Shown: in pieces, positions 32,182-35,296 of the stretch
Position numbering within the stretch: position 1 is the first letter of the stretch
How the letters are laid out: every line of letters starts with the position of its first letter
NCBI RefSeq assembly: GCF_001875325.1
Contig: NZ_MDDC01000021.1
Span: 1-35,296 of the forward strand
Length of the DNA: 35,296 nucleotides
Reading direction: 5' to 3'
From: Neomoorella thermoacetica
GTDB taxonomy: Bacteria > Bacillota > DSM-521 > Neomoorellales > Neomoorellaceae
Program-made: the position numbers and the translations under genes
Notes under the pieces: generated by a model
The model's database searches: none
What the model saw: the letters and a program-made list of their open reading frames with translations, nothing else
Told to the model about the DNA's origin: nothing

Positions 32182-32511
32182 TTAATTCCCTCCGGTCGGA
32201 CGGGATGCCTTAAAGCTTTCTAAAACGCGAAAAACCCCAATTATATCCAAATCATGGTATATATGCTCAGGGATGTGGGTGATTTCAAGGATGCGGTTTT
32301 GTTGGTTCAGAACCCTGGCAATAGAAAGAAGCAGACCAGCCCCCGAGGAATCCATAAACTGCAAAGCGCTACAATCTATCTCTATCGTTTTTGTTTCCTG
32401 GCGTTCAATCTCTTGTTGTAACTGGTTTATATTGCTAAAATCCAGCTCTCCCGCCACCCTCAGGATAGTCCTATCCTTTTCCCGGTTTACGCTTACTTCC
32501 AAACCGCTCAC
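32182..32511 (-). CDS. STAS-domain anti-sigma factor antagonist (second copy)
   Basis: A 109-residue single-domain STAS protein of the SpoIIAA/RsbV type. The conserved FMDSSGAGLL near residue 52 carries the serine that HATPase kinases phosphorylate and PP2C phosphatases dephosphorylate. The GTG start follows AGGTGA, six bases after the phosphatase stop codon. As one of two STAS proteins in the operon, it may give the system a second output; the other copy has Ser-Thr (IDSTG) at that site. Confidence 0.9.
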   Translation of the reverse strand: MSGLEVSVNREKDRTILRVAGELDFSNINQLQQEIERQETKTIEIDCSALQFMDSSGAGLLLSIARVLNQQNRILEITHIPEHIYHDLDIIGVFRVLESFKASRPTGGN

Positions 32512-32517
32512 CGGCTT

Positions 32518-33219
32518 TCACCTACCCCTCTTCAGTATCACCAGGGTAACATCATCCCTTTGCTGCTTCCTACCAGTGAAGGTAAATAAATCATTCAAAA
32601 TAGTATCCCGCAGCTGGATTGCATTTTGGCAGGAGTTTGCCAGAGTTATATTCTCCAGGCGCTTTAAACCGTAGGTTTGTCCCTGACCATTACGGGCTTC
32701 TACCAGGCCATCTGTATACAGGAGGACTACATCCCCGGGAGCCAGACTCACGGTATCTGGCTCAGTTCCCTGGTAACTTTCCAGGAGCCCCAGGGCCACC
32801 CCCTTTACCCTTAGGATACGTGATTTATTACCACTAAAAGCCAGAGGCGCCGGATGTCCCGCACTGAGGGATATCAAGCGGGCATTATACATCTCGTAAG
32901 AAATCAGGCACAGGGTTGCAAAGGACCTGGCAAGCCGGAGTTGTTTCCCGCCCCTTTCGTTTATTTGTTCCATCATCGTCAGGAGCGGCATATTGTTCCC
33001 GGCACAGGTATGTACTATTGCCCTCAAGTCTTTCATATGCCTGGCAGCCCTGCTGCCTTTGCCCATTACATCACCTATTACGGCAATAAGCCGTTCCTTA
33101 CCCAGGGGGATAAAATCAAAAAAATCCCCTCCCTCCACTTCTGCCGGAATACTGCAACCGGCTCCCTGTATACCGGCATGTATTATTTGCTTCTCTATCC
33201 TACCGGCATCCAGGGCCAT
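32518..33219 (-). CDS. PP2C/SpoIIE-type serine phosphatase
   Basis: A 233-residue SpoIIE/RsbU catalytic domain without a sensor region. Metal-binding aspartates are in EGGDFFDF (near 32) and IGDVMGKG (near 50), LSAGHPAPL follows near 117, and VLLYTDGLVEARN and QRDDVTLV complete the PP2C pattern. It would dephosphorylate the phospho-STAS partners encoded on either side. The ATG has AGGTGA upstream and lies directly after the first STAS stop codon. With no fused sensor, control must come from expression (the riboswitch) or from partner proteins. Confidence 0.92.
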   Translation of the reverse strand: MALDAGRIEKQIIHAGIQGAGCSIPAEVEGGDFFDFIPLGKERLIAVIGDVMGKGSRAARHMKDLRAIVHTCAGNNMPLLTMMEQINERGGKQLRLARSFATLCLISYEMYNARLISLSAGHPAPLAFSGNKSRILRVKGVALGLLESYQGTEPDTVSLAPGDVVLLYTDGLVEARNGQGQTYGLKRLENITLANSCQNAIQLRDTILNDLFTFTGRKQQRDDVTLVILKRGR

Positions 33220-33549
33220 CTAATTTTCACCTGCCTTCACCATTTCTCCTGAAGTTCCCTGTAAAAGTTCTTCCAGGCCAACCAGGCGGAAAACCTCTGC
33301 TACCTCCGGGCAGGGGTTAATAAAGTGCACCTTCCCTCCTTTCGCCGCCCATTCCTGTTGGATAGTTAACAATCCCCTGAGGCCTGTCGAATCGATAAAT
33401 GAAACTCCGGACAGATTGATAATCAGCCGGCATTCCCCTTCCCGGGCTTCCGCCGTTCGTTCCAGCATCGGCAGGGTTTCCATATCCAGTTCTCCTTTAA
33501 GGTTTAAACAGCGGCTACCCTTAACTCTAGTTACCTCTATTGTCAGCAT
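33220..33549 (-). CDS. STAS-domain anti-sigma factor antagonist (first copy)
   Basis: A 109-residue STAS-domain protein with the phospho-acceptor segment FIDSTGLRGL near residue 55 and the usual ELDMETLP start. It is the probable substrate of the kinase-like domain encoded immediately upstream and of the phosphatase immediately downstream. ATG 33549 is chosen because AAGGGG lies about ten bases ahead; a GTG two codons earlier is also possible. Sequence difference from the second STAS suggests separate partners. Confidence 0.9.
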   Translation of the reverse strand: MLTIEVTRVKGSRCLNLKGELDMETLPMLERTAEAREGECRLIINLSGVSFIDSTGLRGLLTIQQEWAAKGGKVHFINPCPEVAEVFRLVGLEELLQGTSGEMVKAGEN

Positions 33550-33573
33550 TACCACTTATCCCCTTCCCTTTAT

Positions 33574-34821
33574 TTAACAAGCTTTTTGCCCCACCACTTG
33601 ACAAAACTTGAGGACCAAGATCGTCCCGGAGTTTCCTGTAGCCAGGTAGAGTTCGTCGGTATAATAAAGCATTAAAGTAAACCCGCTACCCAGGGATCCC
33701 TTTGTAGAGTAATGTTGCATTAGGGTTGCCTTGGGTAGATCCTTGAGTTTTATTCCCTGGCCGTGGTCCTGGACAATTACGCGCAGGGCTTCATCGTCCT
33801 GCCTGGCTATCCATTCACCCCCTCCAGCGTGCTTTAAGGCATTAGTTAAGGCTTCGGTCAAGCTCAGGCAAATACCGTGCTGGCGGCCACGAAAAACCTC
33901 TGGTAATATACTGCGCAACTTGCTCCGCGCCAGGGCAACATCGGCAGCCTCTTGAACTTCACCCCTGGCCAGCTCATAACCATGGGAAAGTAGAGACGCC
34001 ATCTCCGCCCGGGTCGAGAGCCGCAACCGCCCATTGGTAACAGCAGCAATGGCTTCCTGGTAAGCAAGCATCTCCTGCCGGCGCATCTGCCTTTCTTTAT
34101 GGATAATCTCGGTAATATCGAAGGCCAGCAAGCCCCCGGAGTAAGGATCCAGGGGGATCCCATGCAGGTCAAAAACCCTTTGCCCGTCACTACTTACAAT
34201 AAATTCCCGGCAGTGGGAACCCTGGCGAATCGCCTTATGTACCAGTTTTTCTATTTCCTCCGGCGGCAATTCCAGGTCAGCCTGGCCCCCTAAATGGCGA
34301 AGTCGTCCCCTTTCGTAGCGGAACACACTGCCGATCTGCATAGCCTTCAAAATCTCAGAGTTCTGGATTTCGGCAAGTAACCGCTCTTTTACCAGTTTCT
34401 GCAGGTGAAGGGGGACAAGTTGGGATACTTGTTCAATAAAGTCCCCCGTACTTCCGGTTAATAAAGCGTACTCGTCACTGCTAAGGCGGGTAGCGGTTTC
34501 CTGATCCCGGTAAACGGCCAGGATATCAAAAAGGCGAATATTCCCCTTCCCTCTGGTGGGTACCCCGGCCACATCCAGGCTGAGGTTCTGATGAAGGTAA
34601 ATACGATATTTCCCGGGTACTGGAGCATCTGTTTCTAATCCCAACTCCATCATATTTAAGACCAGGATACGGCCGTCATAACACCTCCCGTCAGCTGCAA
34701 CCAGATTTATTCCTATAGGTGACGGGGGTTTCCGGCGCAAAGAGCCCGGGCTCATAAAGTAATCGCAATCAGGGCAAGAACGGTCCGGGGTCTTCTGGTT
34801 ACATTGACGACATTGTTGCAT
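33574..34821 (-). CDS. Zinc-ribbon/PAS/HATPase sensor protein (RsbW-like kinase)
   Basis: A 415-residue cytoplasmic protein. Cys4, Cys7, Cys16 and Cys19 form a likely zinc ribbon. Residues 36-105 look like a PilZ-type or other beta-barrel (GRILVLNMMELGLETDAPVPG in outline) but lack the clear RxxxR of c-di-GMP-binding PilZ. A PAS domain spans about 165-245 (LLAFDITEIIHKERQ), then a helical linker. The HATPase_c domain at 300-410 has the N box (LTEALTNALKHA, Glu323 and Asn327), DHGQG at 352-356 and STKGSLGSG at 372-380. No phospho-acceptor histidine box is evident, so it is an RsbW/SpoIIAB-like serine kinase rather than a histidine kinase. The ATG follows AAGGGGTG. Confidence 0.85.
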   Translation of the reverse strand: MQQCRQCNQKTPDRSCPDCDYFMSPGSLRRKPPSPIGINLVAADGRCYDGRILVLNMMELGLETDAPVPGKYRIYLHQNLSLDVAGVPTRGKGNIRLFDILAVYRDQETATRLSSDEYALLTGSTGDFIEQVSQLVPLHLQKLVKERLLAEIQNSEILKAMQIGSVFRYERGRLRHLGGQADLELPPEEIEKLVHKAIRQGSHCREFIVSSDGQRVFDLHGIPLDPYSGGLLAFDITEIIHKERQMRRQEMLAYQEAIAAVTNGRLRLSTRAEMASLLSHGYELARGEVQEAADVALARSKLRSILPEVFRGRQHGICLSLTEALTNALKHAGGGEWIARQDDEALRVIVQDHGQGIKLKDLPKATLMQHYSTKGSLGSGFTLMLYYTDELYLATGNSGTILVLKFCQVVGQKAC

Positions 34822-34847
34822 ACTAGAACACCCCTTTTTAACCAGTG

Positions 34848-34874
34848 TTAAGGCGAGGAACCCTGGGCTTTCAA
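34848..34874 (-). CDS. Possible eight-codon leader peptide
   Basis: A nearly perfect ribosome site, GGAGGTGATT, at 34881-34890 has no ATG in reach. A TTG ten bases after its GGAGGT opens a frame of eight sense codons (Met-Lys-Ala-Gln-Gly-Ser-Ser-Pro) and a TAA. It lies between the riboswitch terminator and the sensor gene. Translation of so short a frame is uncertain. Confidence 0.3.
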   Translation of the reverse strand: MKAQGSSP

Positions 34875-34928
34875 AATAATAATCACCTCCAAAAGCCAGT
34901 CACCCCCCGGAGGCTGAATAAAAATAGA

Positions 34929-34962
34929 AAAGGCAGCCAGTTAACATAACCGGGCTGCCTTT
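34929..34962 (-). terminator. Terminator downstream of the c-di-GMP riboswitch
   Basis: AAAGGCAGCC pairs with GGCTGCCTTT around a 14-base loop, followed by TCTATTTTTA on the minus strand. It sits between the aptamer and the operon, so it is the probable expression platform. T-rich flanks on both sides make it potentially bidirectional. Confidence 0.8.
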
Positions 34963-34989
34963 ATAAAAAACCGATAAACAAAGACTTTA

Positions 34990-35075
34990 CTAGCGGCAGC
35001 CTGGCAGTCATACCGGTAACGGCTGTAGACCCACGGCTTTGCGTCCCACCCTTTCAGGTGGTTTGCCTTTTACAC
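34990..35075 (-). ncRNA. Cyclic di-GMP-I riboswitch (GEMM)
   Basis: On the minus strand the aptamer reads AGGCAAACCACCTGAAAGGG, then GTGGGACGCAAAGCC, a short joining segment, and a second helix capped near TTACCGGTA before GACTGCCAGGCTGCC. The GGCAAACC opening, GAAA tetraloop, GGGACGCAAAGCC core and tetraloop receptor are the class hallmarks. The operon it controls is a partner-switching module, so c-di-GMP would set its level. Confidence 0.92.
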
Positions 35076-35296
35076 TAAAGCCTTCTACTTGTTTGCAAAT
35101 TTTTAGTCTAGGGGGTGGAGAATTAGTTTTTTATCGATCTTTTAGCCTTTTTATGGGAAACAAAACCAGAAAGGGTTCTTTGCGAGAAGAAGTTTTAATA
35201 GGGGTTAAATAAGGTAGGATTATTGTTTAGGGAAAGGACAATAAGTGGTAGCGTGATTTGTTTCCATTTTTTTACAATTACTACATAAATTACCCC
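35076..35296. other. AT-rich sequence with no recognised gene
   Basis: This end of the window is AT-rich. It should contain the promoter of the c-di-GMP riboswitch operon, but I find no convincing sigmaA pair close to the aptamer. A CGATAA element at 35131-35136 (minus strand) resembles half of a flagellar sigma promoter without a correctly spaced TAAA. No coding region is supported. Confidence 0.4.

Noticed and set aside
35131-35155. Flagellar sigma (sigma28/sigmaD) promoter for the c-di-GMP operon
   Set aside because: CGATAA is present, but the nearest TAAA is 11 bases away instead of about 15.

Overview
The window reads as a chromosomal segment of a thermophilic, anaerobic, moderately GC-rich Clostridia-type Firmicute. 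A Moorella-like acetogen is my best guess, from protein style, Shine-Dalgarno-led GTG/TTG starts and Firmicute-type riboswitches; no search was run. It holds about 28 intact protein genes, one tRNA, two clear pseudogenes and one doubtful gene remnant. Four riboswitches, all on the minus strand, are the most informative part of the sequence.

Layout. 1-5.3 kb (minus): an orphan phosphate-binding lipoprotein gene (pstS) behind a Pho-box-like repeat array, a complete NitT/TauT/SsuABC-type importer, and a GldA/HcxA-type dehydrogenase. 5.5-11 kb: adenine deaminase, a second amidohydrolase, lgt, and a cytosine-deaminase-like amidohydrolase. 11.1-12.7 kb (plus): motA-motB. 12.7-14.3 kb (minus): a radical-SAM aminomutase carrying the glutamate 2,3-aminomutase residue pair, behind a c-di-AMP (ydaO-type) riboswitch and terminator. 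14.3-18.7 kb (minus): four genes that overlap end to end: a glycosyltransferase/PIG-L deacetylase fusion, a GCS2-type carboxylate-amine ligase, phosphatidylserine decarboxylase and a DedA protein; probably an envelope-lipid pathway. 18.9-21.2 kb: a decayed YeeE/YedE gene, sfsA and a decayed Rpn-family gene. 21.4-23.3 kb: tRNA-Ala(GGC), a free-standing AAA-associated C-terminal domain, folE and folB.

23.3-26 kb (minus): a two-gene ABC transporter (double-length fused permease plus ATPase, no binding protein) behind an M-box (Mg2+) riboswitch with terminator and consensus promoter. This makes it a candidate Mg2+-homeostasis ABC system, perhaps completed by the separate AAA-associated domain gene at 21.6-22.1 kb. 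26.1-28.9 kb: glycerate kinase, a small unknown protein and malic enzyme. 29.4-30.3 kb (minus): a UPF0016/GDT1 cation exporter behind a yybP-ykoY (Mn2+) riboswitch. 30.3-35.1 kb (minus): a partner-switching module (sensor with HATPase domain, STAS, PP2C phosphatase, STAS) ending in a FapA/DUF342 protein, behind a c-di-GMP-I riboswitch and terminator.

The three strongest leads are the M-box-controlled ABC transporter, the c-di-AMP-controlled putative beta-glutamate (osmolyte) synthase, and the overlapping glycosyltransferase/deacetylase/ligase/decarboxylase/DedA operon.
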